NCBI RefSeq assembly: GCF_002188635.1
Contig: NZ_NINX01000033.1
Location: forward strand, 124,001-188,000
Direction of reading: 5' to 3'
Length of the DNA: 64,000 bases
Source: Pigmentiphaga sp. NML030171
GTDB taxonomy: Bacteria; Pseudomonadota; Gammaproteobacteria; Burkholderiales; Burkholderiaceae_B
The position numbers and the translations under genes were made by a program. The notes beneath the pieces are model-generated. The model was given only the letters and a program-made list of their open reading frames with translations, had not been told where the DNA came from and did no database searches. Below, one piece after another: positions 54,957 through 63,661 of this stretch (the first letter of the stretch is position 1; the number at the start of each line of letters is the position of its first letter).

Positions 54957-55918
54957 CCAAACTCAATCTGAATCCGCGCCAGATCGTGGCGCTGGAAGTG
55001 GTGTTCTGGCTGGCGCTGGCCTCGACCTACTTTCTCTTGCCCGAGAAGCTGGTCCTGATCACGCAGATCATGATCACCGGCCTGTTCGCGATCGCGCTGG
55101 ACATCGCCCTGGGCTACGCCGGCATCCTGACGGTGGGCCATGCGGCGTTCTTCGGCATCGGCGCGTACCTGGCGGGCCTGCTGGCCAAGTACGGCTGGGG
55201 CGAACCGTTCTCCGGGCTGCTGCTGGCGCTGGCGGTGTGCGCGGTGCTGGGCTATCTGCTCAGCTACCTGATCGTGCGCGGCAGCGACCTGACGCGGCTG
55301 ATGATCACCATAGGCGTGTGCGTGCTGTTCTTCGAGCTGGCCAACCGCCTGACCCCCATCACCGGCGGCGCCGACGGCCTGCAGGGCGTGGACATGTGGC
55401 CGGTGCTGGGCCAGTTCCGCTTCGACCTCTGGGGCAAGACGGCCTTCATCTACACCTTCTGCATCGTGCTGCTGATGTTCCTGGCGGTGCGCCTGATGCT
55501 CAAATCGCCCTTCGGGCTGGTGCTGCGGGGCATCCACGACAACCGGCGGCGCATGCTGGCCATCGGCTCGCCGGTGGATTCGCGCCTGCGCCTGGCCTAT
55601 TGCTTCTCGGCCGCCATCGCCGGCGTGGCCGGCGCGCTGTTGGCGCAGACCACGCAGTTCGTCGGGCTGGAGATGCTCAGCTTCAACCGCTCGGCCGAAA
55701 TCCTCATCATCCTCATCCTGGGCGGCACCGGGCGTCTGTACGGCGGCCTGATCGGCGCCCTGCTGTACATGACCGTGCATGATTTCTTCTCCGACTTCGA
55801 TCCGAAGTTCTGGATGTTCTGGCTGGGCATCTTCCTGATCCTGGTGGTCATGATCGGCCGTGGCGGCGTGCTGGGCGTGCTGTCCAAGGCCTTCAAGGTA
55901 AGGGAGCAACGCCCATGA
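54953..55918 (+). CDS. livM: Branched-chain-type ABC transporter permease LivM
   Basis: A 321-residue permease. Hallmarks: ALDIALGYAGILTVGHAAFF, LVLRGIHDNRRRMLAIGSPV (the cytoplasmic EAA-like coupling loop) and ILILGGTGRLYGGLIGALLY. The start at 54953 overlaps the livH stop by 4 bases and its own stop overlaps livG by 4, so the membrane pair and ATPase are translationally coupled. Confidence 0.94.
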   Translation: MTKLNLNPRQIVALEVVFWLALASTYFLLPEKLVLITQIMITGLFAIALDIALGYAGILTVGHAAFFGIGAYLAGLLAKYGWGEPFSGLLLALAVCAVLGYLLSYLIVRGSDLTRLMITIGVCVLFFELANRLTPITGGADGLQGVDMWPVLGQFRFDLWGKTAFIYTFCIVLLMFLAVRLMLKSPFGLVLRGIHDNRRRMLAIGSPVDSRLRLAYCFSAAIAGVAGALLAQTTQFVGLEMLSFNRSAEILIILILGGTGRLYGGLIGALLYMTVHDFFSDFDPKFWMFWLGIFLILVVMIGRGGVLGVLSKAFKVREQRP

Positions 55919-56682
55919 CGACCGCGACCCTCGCGACGCCCGCGCTGCGCACCCGGAACCTGACCAAGCGCTTCGGCGGCTTCACCGCCGTCAACGGCGT
56001 GACGCTGGACATCGCGCCCGGCTCGCGCCAGGCGCTGATCGGACCGAACGGCGCCGGCAAGACCACGCTGATCAACCTGTTGACCGGCATCCTGCGTCCG
56101 ACCGAAGGGCGCATCAGCCTGGACGATGACGACATCACCCACCTGCCGGCGGACAAGCGTGTGCACCGCGGGCTGGTGCGCACCTTCCAGATCAACACGC
56201 TGTTCCCGCGCCTGACGCCGCTGCAGGCGGCCTCGCTGGCCATCTCCGAGCGCGAGGCGCTGGGCAAGGTCTGGTGGCGCACGCTGCGCAGCTGCTCGTG
56301 GGTGGCCGACGAAGCGCACGCGCTGCTCAAGCAGTTCAACCTGGCCCAGTACGCCCACGTCGACACCGCCGAGCTGCCCTACGGCAAGCAGCGCCTGCTG
56401 GAGATCGTGCTGGCGCTGGCCGCCCAGCCTCGCATCCTGCTGCTGGACGAGCCGGCCGCCGGCGTGCCCGAGGACGAAAGCGGCGAGTTGTTCGAGGTGA
56501 TCGCCGGGCTGCCCAGGGAAATGACGGTGCTCTTCATCGAGCACGACATGGACCTGGTATTCCGCTTCGCCCAGCGCATCTCGGTGCTGGTGGCGGGCGC
56601 CGTCCTGGTGGAAGGCACGCCCGCGGAAATCGCCGCCGACCCGCAGGTGCGGGCGGCCTACCTGGGGAATTCGCGTGTCTGA
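55915..56682 (+). CDS. livG: Branched-chain-type ABC transporter ATPase LivG
   Basis: A 255-residue ATP-binding subunit. Walker A ALIGPNGAGKTTLINLLTG (about 41-60), Q-loop RTFQINTLFPRLTP, signature ELPYGKQRLLEI (a relaxed form of LSGGQ usual for LivG), Walker B ILLLDEPAAG and H-loop FIEHDMDLV. It overlaps livF by 8 bp. The LivG-type C-terminal segment GTPAEIAADPQVRAAYLG is present. Confidence 0.95.
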   Translation: MTTATLATPALRTRNLTKRFGGFTAVNGVTLDIAPGSRQALIGPNGAGKTTLINLLTGILRPTEGRISLDDDDITHLPADKRVHRGLVRTFQINTLFPRLTPLQAASLAISEREALGKVWWRTLRSCSWVADEAHALLKQFNLAQYAHVDTAELPYGKQRLLEIVLALAAQPRILLLDEPAAGVPEDESGELFEVIAGLPREMTVLFIEHDMDLVFRFAQRISVLVAGAVLVEGTPAEIAADPQVRAAYLGNSRV

Positions 56683-57394
56683 TTTCCTGCAAATCGAAAA
56701 CCTCACGGCCGGCTACAACGACGCGGTCGTGCTCAGCGACCTGTCGGTCGCGATCGAACGCGGCCAGAGCCTGGCCATCCTCGGGCGCAACGGCGTGGGC
56801 AAGACCACGCTGCTCGAGACGCTGATGGGCAACACCACGGTCAAGCGCGGCCGCATACGGTGGCTGGGCGAGGACATCACCCGCCTGCGCCCGGCCGACC
56901 GCGCGCGCCGGGGCATAGGCTGGGTGCCGCAGGAGCGCGAGGTGTTCCCGTCGCTGACTGTGCGCGAGAACCTGGAAGTCATCGCGCGCGGCACGCACTG
57001 GACGCTCGAGCGCGTGTACGGGCTCTTTCCGCGCCTGCGCGAGCGCGCCGGCAACTACGGCGGGCAGCTCTCGGGCGGCGAACAGCAGATGCTGGCCATC
57101 GGCCGCGCGCTGATGACCAACCCGCAGTTGCTGCTGCTGGACGAGCCCATGGAGGGCCTGGCTCCCATCATCGTCGAGGAGCTGTCCGAGGCGGTGCGCC
57201 GCATGTGCGCCGACGAAGGCCTGACCGCCATCATCGTCGAGCAGCATCCGGTCCTTGCGCTGTCCATGTCGCAACACGCCATCGTGCTCGAGCGCGGGGT
57301 GGTGGCCTATGCCGGCGGCAGCGCCGAGCTGGCCGCCGACACGCAACTGCTGGACCAACTGCTGGGTGTCGGCAAGCGCGCCGCGGTTTCCTGA
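56675..57394 (+). CDS. livF: Branched-chain-type ABC transporter ATPase LivF
   Basis: A 239-residue second ATPase, starting at GTG 56675. Walker A AILGRNGVGKTTLLETLMG, signature QLSGGEQQMLAIGRAL, Walker B LLLLDEPMEGLAP, H-loop IVEQHPVLAL. The PQEREVFPSLTVRENL stretch is typical of LivF. It completes the LivHMGF core. Confidence 0.95.
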   Translation: MSDFLQIENLTAGYNDAVVLSDLSVAIERGQSLAILGRNGVGKTTLLETLMGNTTVKRGRIRWLGEDITRLRPADRARRGIGWVPQEREVFPSLTVRENLEVIARGTHWTLERVYGLFPRLRERAGNYGGQLSGGEQQMLAIGRALMTNPQLLLLDEPMEGLAPIIVEELSEAVRRMCADEGLTAIIVEQHPVLALSMSQHAIVLERGVVAYAGGSAELAADTQLLDQLLGVGKRAAVS

Positions 57395-57448
57395 TTCGAA
57401 TCTCCGGCGCAGTCGGTGCCGGCTCTCACGGCAAGGAGTCGTCTGATC

Positions 57449-58609
57449 ATGAAAGGTAGACAAGCGGGATTGCGCTGCGGGCTGGCCGCGGGCGCGTTGA
57501 TGGCGGCCGCCTGCGCGCAGGCGCAGGGCGTCGTGAAGGTGGGCTTCATCGGCGAAATGTCGGGTCCGTTCGCCGAGTTCGGAAAGCAGATGGAAACGGG
57601 CGTGCAGCTCTACCTGAAAGAGCATGGCGACACCGTGGCCGGCAAGAAGGTCGTGGTCATCGTCAAGGACGTGGGCGGCCCCAACCCCGAGCTGGCCAAG
57701 CGCCACGCGCAGGAACTGGTGGTGCGCGACAAGGTGGACTTCATCGCCGGCTTCGCGTTCTCGCCCAACGCGCTGGCGGTGGCGCCGCTGGCCACCGAGG
57801 CCAAGAAACCCATGGTCATCATGAACGCCGCCTCGGGCAGCCTGCCGTCCACCTCGCCCTACATCGTGCGTACCTCGTTCTCGCTGCCCGCCATCGTGCC
57901 GCCCATCTCGCAATGGATGATCAAGCAGGGCTACAAGACGACGTACTCGATGGTGGCCGACTACTCGCCCGGCCACGAGGTCGAGGCGGCCTTCATGGAT
58001 TCGTACAAGAAGGCCGGCGGCACGGTGGTGGGTTCGGTGCGCACGCCGCTCAGCACCATGGACTTCTCGGCCTACATGCAGAAGATCAAGGACCTGAAGC
58101 CCTCCGCGGTCTTCGCCTTCGTGAACGGGGCCGACGTGGCGCAATCCTTCATGCGCGAGTACCGCGCCCGCAACCTGGCCGAGGGCGGCATCGCCATGGT
58201 CGGCACGGGCGACATCACCGACGAACCCACCATCGATTCAATGGGCGACACGCCGCTGGGCGTGGTCACCGGCTATCCGTACTCCATGGACCACGACTCG
58301 CCGCTGAACAAGAAGTTCGTGCAGGCCTTCAAGGCCGCGCGCGGGCAGCAGGCCCGCCCCAACATCATGGCGGTGGCCGGCTACGACGGCATGGCGCTGA
58401 TCTACGAGGCCCTGCGCAAGACCCAGGGCAAGACCGACGGCGACGCGCTGATCGCCGCGATGAAGGGCGTGAAGCTGGAAAGCCCGCGCGGCCCGATCGA
58501 GATCGACGCGGCCACGCGCGACATCAAGCAGCGCGTCTACATGCGCAAGGTGCAAAGGGTCGACGGCCGGCTGGCCAACGTCGAATTCGAGACCATCGAA
58601 CCCCGATAG
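57449..58609 (+). CDS. Branched-chain-type ABC transporter substrate-binding protein (second copy)
   Basis: A 386-residue LivJ-like protein, paralogous to the gene at 52660, at the other end of the same importer. Signal peptide: GLAAGALMAAACAQAQ. Shared blocks include IVKDVGGPNPELAKR and SPNALAVAPLATEAK, and the two differ mainly in the ligand-facing loops (SGSLPSTSPYIVRTS against SSITERSPYVVRTS). The ATG at 57449 has AAGGAG 10 bases upstream. Two receptors on one channel imply two related ligands. Confidence 0.92.
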   Translation: MKGRQAGLRCGLAAGALMAAACAQAQGVVKVGFIGEMSGPFAEFGKQMETGVQLYLKEHGDTVAGKKVVVIVKDVGGPNPELAKRHAQELVVRDKVDFIAGFAFSPNALAVAPLATEAKKPMVIMNAASGSLPSTSPYIVRTSFSLPAIVPPISQWMIKQGYKTTYSMVADYSPGHEVEAAFMDSYKKAGGTVVGSVRTPLSTMDFSAYMQKIKDLKPSAVFAFVNGADVAQSFMREYRARNLAEGGIAMVGTGDITDEPTIDSMGDTPLGVVTGYPYSMDHDSPLNKKFVQAFKAARGQQARPNIMAVAGYDGMALIYEALRKTQGKTDGDALIAAMKGVKLESPRGPIEIDAATRDIKQRVYMRKVQRVDGRLANVEFETIEPR

Positions 58610-58620
58610 GAGGCTCGCCC

Positions 58621-60036
58621 ATGTCCGCAGCGGACTCCGCCTGGCTGTCGAAGACGGCGGCCGAACTGCACGAGGCCTATCGCGCCCGCGCGCTGTCGCC
58701 GCTCGACCTGGCCACGGCGCTGATGGACGCGGTGGCCGACGATGCGCGGGAGCTGAACGCCTTCTGCCTACTGGACCGCGACGCCGCGCTGCAAGCCGCC
58801 GAGGCCTCCGCCCGGCGCTGGCGTAGCGGCACGCCCATCGGCCCGCTGGACGGCGTGCCCGTGTCGATCAAGGACCTGGTCGACGTGGCCGGCTGGCCCA
58901 CGCGGCGCGGCTCGGCCATCACGGCCGGCGCGCCGCCCGCCGCCGCGGACGCGCCCAGCGTGGCGCTGCTGCGCCAGGGCGGAGCGGTGCTGTTCGGCAA
59001 GACCACCACCACCGAGTTCGGCTGGCTGGCCGACTCCGAGTCGCCCTATACGGGCATCACGCGCAACCCGCTGGCGCCGGACCGCAGCGCCGGCGGCTCG
59101 AGCATGGGCGCGGCGGCGCACGTGGCCAAGGGCTGGGGGCCGCTGGCGCTGGGCAGCGACGCCGGGGGCTCGATCCGCATCCCCGCCTCGTACTGCGGAC
59201 TGGTCGGGCTCAAGCCCACCTTCGGCGCCATTCCGTCGGGGCCGCGCCTGAGCGCCTTCGCCGAGTACGCGCACCTGGGCCCCATCGCCCGCACGGTGGC
59301 CGATTGCCGGCTGGCGCTGCAGGTCATGGGCCGGCCGCACCCGCTGGACCCCCATTCGCTGTATGCGCGCGCGCAAGAGCTGCCGCCGCGCCGGCCCGCC
59401 ATCGGCTACCTGACCGACGCCGGCCCCGATACGGGGCTGGATCCCCGGGTCGAATCAGCCGTCGAGGAACTGGCGCAGCGGCTGGGCCGCAGGGGCCATT
59501 CCGTCGTGCGCCTGCGCATGGACTGGATGTCGCTGGCCGAGAACGCCTGGGCCCTGTGGGAGAACCGTCTCTACGAGTCCTTCGTCGATGCCGCCCCTGG
59601 CCAGCGCGCCCAGCTCGACCCGCGCCTGCAACAGCTGTGCGAACGCGGCGCCGCGCACGGCGCCGAACGCCTGGCCCGGGCGCGGACGCAGTTGCGCGAT
59701 GTGGCGACCCAGCTCACGCTGGCCTTCGCCGACGTCGACCTGCTGCTGACCCCCGCCAGCCCGGCCGGCGCGCCGCGGGTGGGCGCGCTGTGCGCCGACG
59801 ATCATCCGCTGCGCGACCACATCCGCCAGACCTTCAACTGGCAACTGGCGAACCCCTATACCTTCCCGTTCAACCTGAGCCAGCAGCCGGCCCTGTCCAT
59901 GCCGCTGACCACCGACGCCGGCGGCCTGCCCGTCGGCTTGCAGATCGTCGGCCGCAAGTATCGCGACGACAATCTGCTCGACTTCGCGCAAATGCTGGAG
60001 TCCACTCATCTTTTCCAGGAGTCCGAACATGCCTAA
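58621..60036 (+). CDS. Amidase signature-family hydrolase
   Basis: A 471-residue amidase. The Ser-cisSer-Lys triad motifs are present: GVPVSIKDLVDVAG (Lys), RSAGGSSMGAAAHVAKG (cis-Ser) and ALGSDAGGSIRIPASYCGL (nucleophilic Ser). It hydrolyses an amide to acid plus ammonia; the subgroup is also used by indole acetamide and aryl amidases. It lies 11 bp after the second binding protein and overlaps the RidA-like gene by 8 bp, so it probably acts on the imported compound. Confidence 0.92.
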   Translation: MSAADSAWLSKTAAELHEAYRARALSPLDLATALMDAVADDARELNAFCLLDRDAALQAAEASARRWRSGTPIGPLDGVPVSIKDLVDVAGWPTRRGSAITAGAPPAAADAPSVALLRQGGAVLFGKTTTTEFGWLADSESPYTGITRNPLAPDRSAGGSSMGAAAHVAKGWGPLALGSDAGGSIRIPASYCGLVGLKPTFGAIPSGPRLSAFAEYAHLGPIARTVADCRLALQVMGRPHPLDPHSLYARAQELPPRRPAIGYLTDAGPDTGLDPRVESAVEELAQRLGRRGHSVVRLRMDWMSLAENAWALWENRLYESFVDAAPGQRAQLDPRLQQLCERGAAHGAERLARARTQLRDVATQLTLAFADVDLLLTPASPAGAPRVGALCADDHPLRDHIRQTFNWQLANPYTFPFNLSQQPALSMPLTTDAGGLPVGLQIVGRKYRDDNLLDFAQMLESTHLFQESEHA

Positions 60037-60433
60037 GATAATCGTGCAGTCCGCGCAGGCCCCCGTCACCGGGTTCACCGACAAGAGCACCCCCTCGCCG
60101 CTGGCCCAGGGCATCCGGGCGGGCGACTTCCTCTACGTCTCGGGCCAGGGCCCGCTGGACCCGGTTACCAAGGACGTCGTGTCCGACGACATCCGCGAGC
60201 AGACGCGGCGCACCTTGCAGAACCTGATGGCGGTGCTGGAGGCGGGCGGCGCCACCGCGGCCAACATCGTCAACATGCGGGTATGCCTGCGCGACGTGGC
60301 GGATTTCCCCGCGTTCAACGAGGAATTCCGCGCGTTCATGGGCGGCGAGAAGGTCACCCGCACCTGCATAGGCGGCACGCCGCACCGCCCGGGCGTACGC
60401 GTCGAGATCGACTGCGTCGCCTACTTCGGCTGA
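60029..60433 (+). CDS. RidA/YjgF-family deaminase, 2-aminomuconate deaminase-like
   Basis: A 134-residue RidA-fold protein: GDFLYVSGQGPLDPVTKDVV, EQTRRTLQNLMAVLEAGGAT and VNMRVCLRDVADFPAFNEEF are conserved, and the active-site Arg is in KVTRTCIGGT. RidA proper removes reactive enamines. In 2-nitrobenzoate/3-hydroxyanthranilate catabolism a RidA-family enzyme (NbaF/AmnD type) deaminates 2-aminomuconate; the following gene is a 3-hydroxyanthranilate dioxygenase, which favours that role here (inference). Confidence 0.85.
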   Translation: MPKIIVQSAQAPVTGFTDKSTPSPLAQGIRAGDFLYVSGQGPLDPVTKDVVSDDIREQTRRTLQNLMAVLEAGGATAANIVNMRVCLRDVADFPAFNEEFRAFMGGEKVTRTCIGGTPHRPGVRVEIDCVAYFG

Positions 60434-60442
60434 GGAGGTCCT

Positions 60443-60952
60443 ATGTTCAAGATGCCCATCGTCGACCTGATGAAGCAGGGCGACGAGCTGGCCGCCAGCG
60501 GCAAGCGGGTGGCCGTGCTCTGGCAGGAACCCGAGTCCCTCGTGTTCCTGGCCCGCGGACGCGAGTACCGCAGCGAGTTCCACATCAACCCCAGCGACGA
60601 GATGATGTACATGGTCAAGGGGCAGATGAACCTGCACTACCGCACGCCCGACGGCAAGGAAGAGATCGCCGTGCTGCCGCAGGGATCGGTCATCTACACG
60701 CCGGCGGGCATCCCGCACTCGCCGCGCTTCCCGCCCGACGCCTACCTGCTGGTGCAGGAACGCAAGCGCAAGCCGGAGGAGATCGACCGCTTCCAGTGGT
60801 TCTGCCCCAGTTGCGACACGCTGCTGCACGAGGAATCCTGCCACGTCGCGGACTACAAGGCCGACCCCGTGTCCAAGGCCTACCAGCGCTTCTTCGACAG
60901 CGAGGAATTCCGCACCTGCAAGTCCTGCGGGACGGTGATGCCCAAGCCCTGA
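60443..60952 (+). CDS. 3-hydroxyanthranilate 3,4-dioxygenase
   Basis: A 169-residue iron(II) cupin that opens the ring of 3-hydroxyanthranilate to 2-amino-3-carboxymuconate semialdehyde. The iron ligands His47, Glu53 and His92, the substrate-binding Arg43 and Arg95 are in EYRSEFHINPSDEMMYM and PAGIPHSPR. The bacterial-type C-terminal rubredoxin-like site is complete with CPSC (121-124) and CKSC (159-162). It matches NbaC-type enzymes in length and layout. It starts 9 bp after the RidA-like gene. Confidence 0.92.
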   Translation: MFKMPIVDLMKQGDELAASGKRVAVLWQEPESLVFLARGREYRSEFHINPSDEMMYMVKGQMNLHYRTPDGKEEIAVLPQGSVIYTPAGIPHSPRFPPDAYLLVQERKRKPEEIDRFQWFCPSCDTLLHEESCHVADYKADPVSKAYQRFFDSEEFRTCKSCGTVMPKP

Positions 60953-61026
60953 GCCGGACTTTTTTTGTTGCCCCCCTGGGGTGCAGCGCCGCCGCGATGC
61001 GGCAAGCGTGGTGGCTTTTTCCACCG

Positions 61027-61458
61027 TCAGTCGGGCTTGACCCCCGCCGCCTTGATGATGTCGCGCCAGCGCGCGGTCTCGGCGGCGATGAAATCGCCGA
61101 ACGCGCGCCCGGTCAGGGCCTTGCCTTCGCCGCCTATCCCGGCCATGCGCTCCTTGAACTCGGGCATCCGGGTCACCGCTTCCAGCTCGCGCTCCAGCCT
61201 GGCCACCGCCTCCGGCGGTGTGCCGGCGCGGGCCAGCACGCCGAACCAGCCGCCGGCGACGAAATCGGGCACGCCGGCCTCGGCCATGGTCGGCACTTCG
61301 GGCAGCATGGGCGAGCGCTCGGCGCTGGTCACCGCCAGCGCGCGCAGGGATCCGTCCTTGATCCGCGGCGCGACCGCCGCCACGGCCGAGGGCATCATCT
61401 CGATCTGCCCGCCCAGGAGATCGGTCACCGCCGGACTGCCGCCCTTGTAGGGCACGTG
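61027..61458 (-). pseudogene. Bug-family receptor, 5' half missing
   Basis: Only the C-terminal about 144 residues of a receptor that normally has about 325 remain: AHVPYKGGSPAVTDLLGGQI, LRALAVTSAERSPMLPEVPT and RWRDIIKAAGVKPD at the end. The signal peptide, first lobe and start codon are gone; upstream, sequence switches abruptly within 61456-61470 to an amidohydrolase in another frame. It should not be functional. Confidence 0.85.
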
Positions 61459-62470
61459 CGCCGAGGTCGCGGATCTCCTTGACCGCGCGTCCCGCCGACC
61501 GGTAGGGGAAGTCGCTGCCCATCAGGATCTGCGTGGCCGGCACCAGCTGGCGCAGCGCCGCCATCGCGGGCGGATTCAGGATGGCGGCCGTGTCGTAGTG
61601 CAGGCGCCGGAATTCGTCCATGGCGCGGGTCGGCCAGCGCGGCGCGGTGGGCGAGCCCGCGAACAGCGCGTCGATGCGGCTGGCGAAGCTGGGCAGCGAC
61701 CCGCCGCCGTGCGACAGGATGAAGCGGATGTCCGGGCAGCGCGACAGCACACCGTTGATGTAGAGGCTGGCGGCACAGCGTGTCGTGTCGGTCGGGTACT
61801 CCAGCGACACCTTGGTCTCGGGCACCAGGTTGCCGCAGCAGTTGGCGGCCGTGGGGTGGAAGTAGACCGTGGCCTTGCGCCGGTTCAATTCCTCGAACAC
61901 CGGGAAGAACGCCGGATCGCCGGCCCAGCGGTCGCCGTAGCTGGTCAGCAGGCCCACGCCGTTGAGCTTGAGCTCGTCCAGCGCATGGGCGATCTCGCGC
62001 AGGCTGCCCTCCACGTCGGGCAGCGGCACGGCCGCGAACATGCCGAACCGGCCGGGATGATCGGCGATCATCTTCGCGCCGTATTCGTTGCACTCGCGCG
62101 CCAGGCGCCGGCCCTGCGCCACGTCGCCGAAGAACACGCCCGGCGTGGAAATCGACACGATGGCCGTGACCACGCCCTGCCTGTCCATGTCGTCCAGCGA
62201 CTTGCGCGGCGACCACTTGTCGAACATGTCGGCGGGCGCGCCGGGCGACGAATCGACCACGCCGTCGCGCGCGGCCGCCAGGTAGGCGGGCGGAAAGATG
62301 TGATGGTGCGTATCGATGCGATGAGGGGCGGCGCCCTGCGCACCGGCGCGGCCCGACAACGCCAGGCATCCGGCGCACAGCGAGGCGTAGCCCGCCAGTC
62401 CCTTCAGCGCGCGCCGGCGGCCCGGCTGCGCGAGCGTCGGCGCGGCGATTGCATGGTGGTCGGTCGGCAT
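61459..62470 (-). pseudogene. Amidohydrolase (ACMSD-like), 3' end missing
   Basis: About 336 residues of an amidohydrolase-2 family enzyme: arginine-rich signal (PGRRRALKGLAGYASLCAGC), metal-site DTHHHIFPPAYL, YFHPTAANCCGNL, RFILSHGGGSLPSF and ILMGSDFPYRS. All metal ligands remain, but after AGRAVKEIRDLG the frame runs into Bug-receptor DNA, so the last 20 or so residues (the helix after the Asp strand) are lost and the frame continues open for hundreds of codons on the antisense of the amino-aromatic genes. Probably inactive. ACMSD-like enzymes act right after 3-hydroxyanthranilate cleavage, so its decay beside that gene is notable. Confidence 0.8.
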
Positions 62471-62643
62471 TGCCCGGTTCCTCGTTCGGTCATCGACGGG
62501 CGCATCTTATGCCGCGGCTCCACGCGTGTCGCATTGCAAATAATCATGGATCTATGAGCAAAAACGGGGGCGGAAAAACGCGGGCGCGAGCGCGTCCGGG
62601 CGTCGCGGACGAACGACGGCGACGCGTGGCGACAAGGGGGGAA

Positions 62644-63477
62644 TCAGCCGCGGAACTTCAGGCCCTGGCGAATCTGCGCGGCCAGTTCGGCCAGCCGGGG
62701 GCCGACGTGTTCCACCAGGCGCTGGCGATCGACCACATAGGAAGAACCGCCCAGGATCAGGGCCATGGGCGGGTTGCCGTCGTTCAGTTCCAGCGGCACG
62801 CCCACGGCGTTGATTTCCTTTTCCCAGTCGCCCAGGGACAGCGTGAAACCACGCGCCTGGTAATCCTTCAGCCCTTCCTGGATGCCCTTCAGGATCCTGG
62901 GCCACTGCGCGCCGTAACGGACCTTCTCGGCGGCGAACAGCTTGTCGCGCTCGCCGCGGTCCATGACCGCGATCAAAGCGCGGCCCATGGCGGTCGTCAC
63001 CAGGGGAGTGCGCGATCCCGATTGCACGCTCATGATCAGCGCGCCGGAACCGCGCGTATGTTCCAGGTACACCGCGTCGGCCTCGTCCCGGTAGCCCAGG
63101 GCGCAGCACAGGTTCAATTCTTCGGACACCCGCTCCATCAACGGCTTGGCGACCTGCCGGATGTAGGACCCGGCCATCGCCCAATACCCGAGCGCCAACG
63201 CCGACGTGCCCAGTTCGTAGCGGCCGGTCTGCGGCGAACAGGCCAGGTAGCCCAGGCGGGTCAGGGTATAGGTCAGGCGCGACACCGTGGGCTTGGTCAG
63301 GCCCGTGCGCTCGGCCAGCTCCTGGTTGCCCAGCGACGTGTCGCCCTGGGTGAAGGCCTTGAGGATGCTCAGCCCCCGGGCCAGCGCGGTCACGAATTGC
63401 CTGCCCGGATCCTCGTCGGCATCCGGCTCGGCAAATGGCACCGGGCTGATCGCCCTCGATTGGGAAGTTCCTCTCAT
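62644..63477 (-). CDS. IclR-family transcriptional regulator
   Basis: A 277-residue regulator. The winged helix is ALARGLSILKAFTQGDTSLG then NQELAERTGLTKPTVSRLTY (about residues 31-72); the effector domain has AVYLEHTRGSGALIMSVQSG, TAMGRALIAVMDRGERDKLF and VGVPLELNDGNPPMALILGG. The start is the ATG at 63477 (MRGTSQSRAIS). It is divergent from a Bug receptor, and the palindrome at 63541-63559 lies between them. Confidence 0.92.
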   Translation of the reverse strand: MRGTSQSRAISPVPFAEPDADEDPGRQFVTALARGLSILKAFTQGDTSLGNQELAERTGLTKPTVSRLTYTLTRLGYLACSPQTGRYELGTSALALGYWAMAGSYIRQVAKPLMERVSEELNLCCALGYRDEADAVYLEHTRGSGALIMSVQSGSRTPLVTTAMGRALIAVMDRGERDKLFAAEKVRYGAQWPRILKGIQEGLKDYQARGFTLSLGDWEKEINAVGVPLELNDGNPPMALILGGSSYVVDRQRLVEHVGPRLAELAAQIRQGLKFRG

Positions 63478-63498
63478 CCGAGCTGCTCGCAAACTTCG

Positions 63499-63528
63499 TT
63501 GACACGCGCAAAAGTTGTTGGGTAGGAT
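63499..63528 (+). promoter_or_regulatory. Sigma70 promoter of the Bug gene
   Basis: TTGACA (63499-63504), an 18-bp spacer and TAGGAT (63523-63528). The -35 is a perfect consensus; start point expected near 63535. It reads towards the receptor gene, whose ATG is at 63662. Confidence 0.65.
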
Positions 63529-63540
63529 ACCCCAAAAGTT

Positions 63541-63559
63541 TGCGAAACTTAGTTTCGCA
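63541..63559. promoter_or_regulatory. IclR-type operator just downstream of the promoter
   Basis: TGCGAAAC-TTA-GTTTCGCA, perfect 8-bp arms with a 3-base centre. It lies immediately after the expected start point of the Bug promoter, so a bound repressor would block transcription. The GAAAC/GTTTC core suits IclR-family sites. Confidence 0.65.
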
Positions 63560-63661
63560 TTACGAACCACCAGGGAGACTAGGCCGCCCACGGCCTGGAA
63601 TGCATAACCGTCCCGCGGGCAGGGGAGCCGCGGGCTTCGTCACGACAATGAAGGGTCGAGC

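Noticed and set aside
59870-62470. A single 866-residue amidohydrolase-fusion protein.
   Set aside because: Only the first about 336 residues resemble an enzyme. The rest is antisense to the Bug remnant, the dioxygenase and the RidA-like gene, open only by chance after the deletion.
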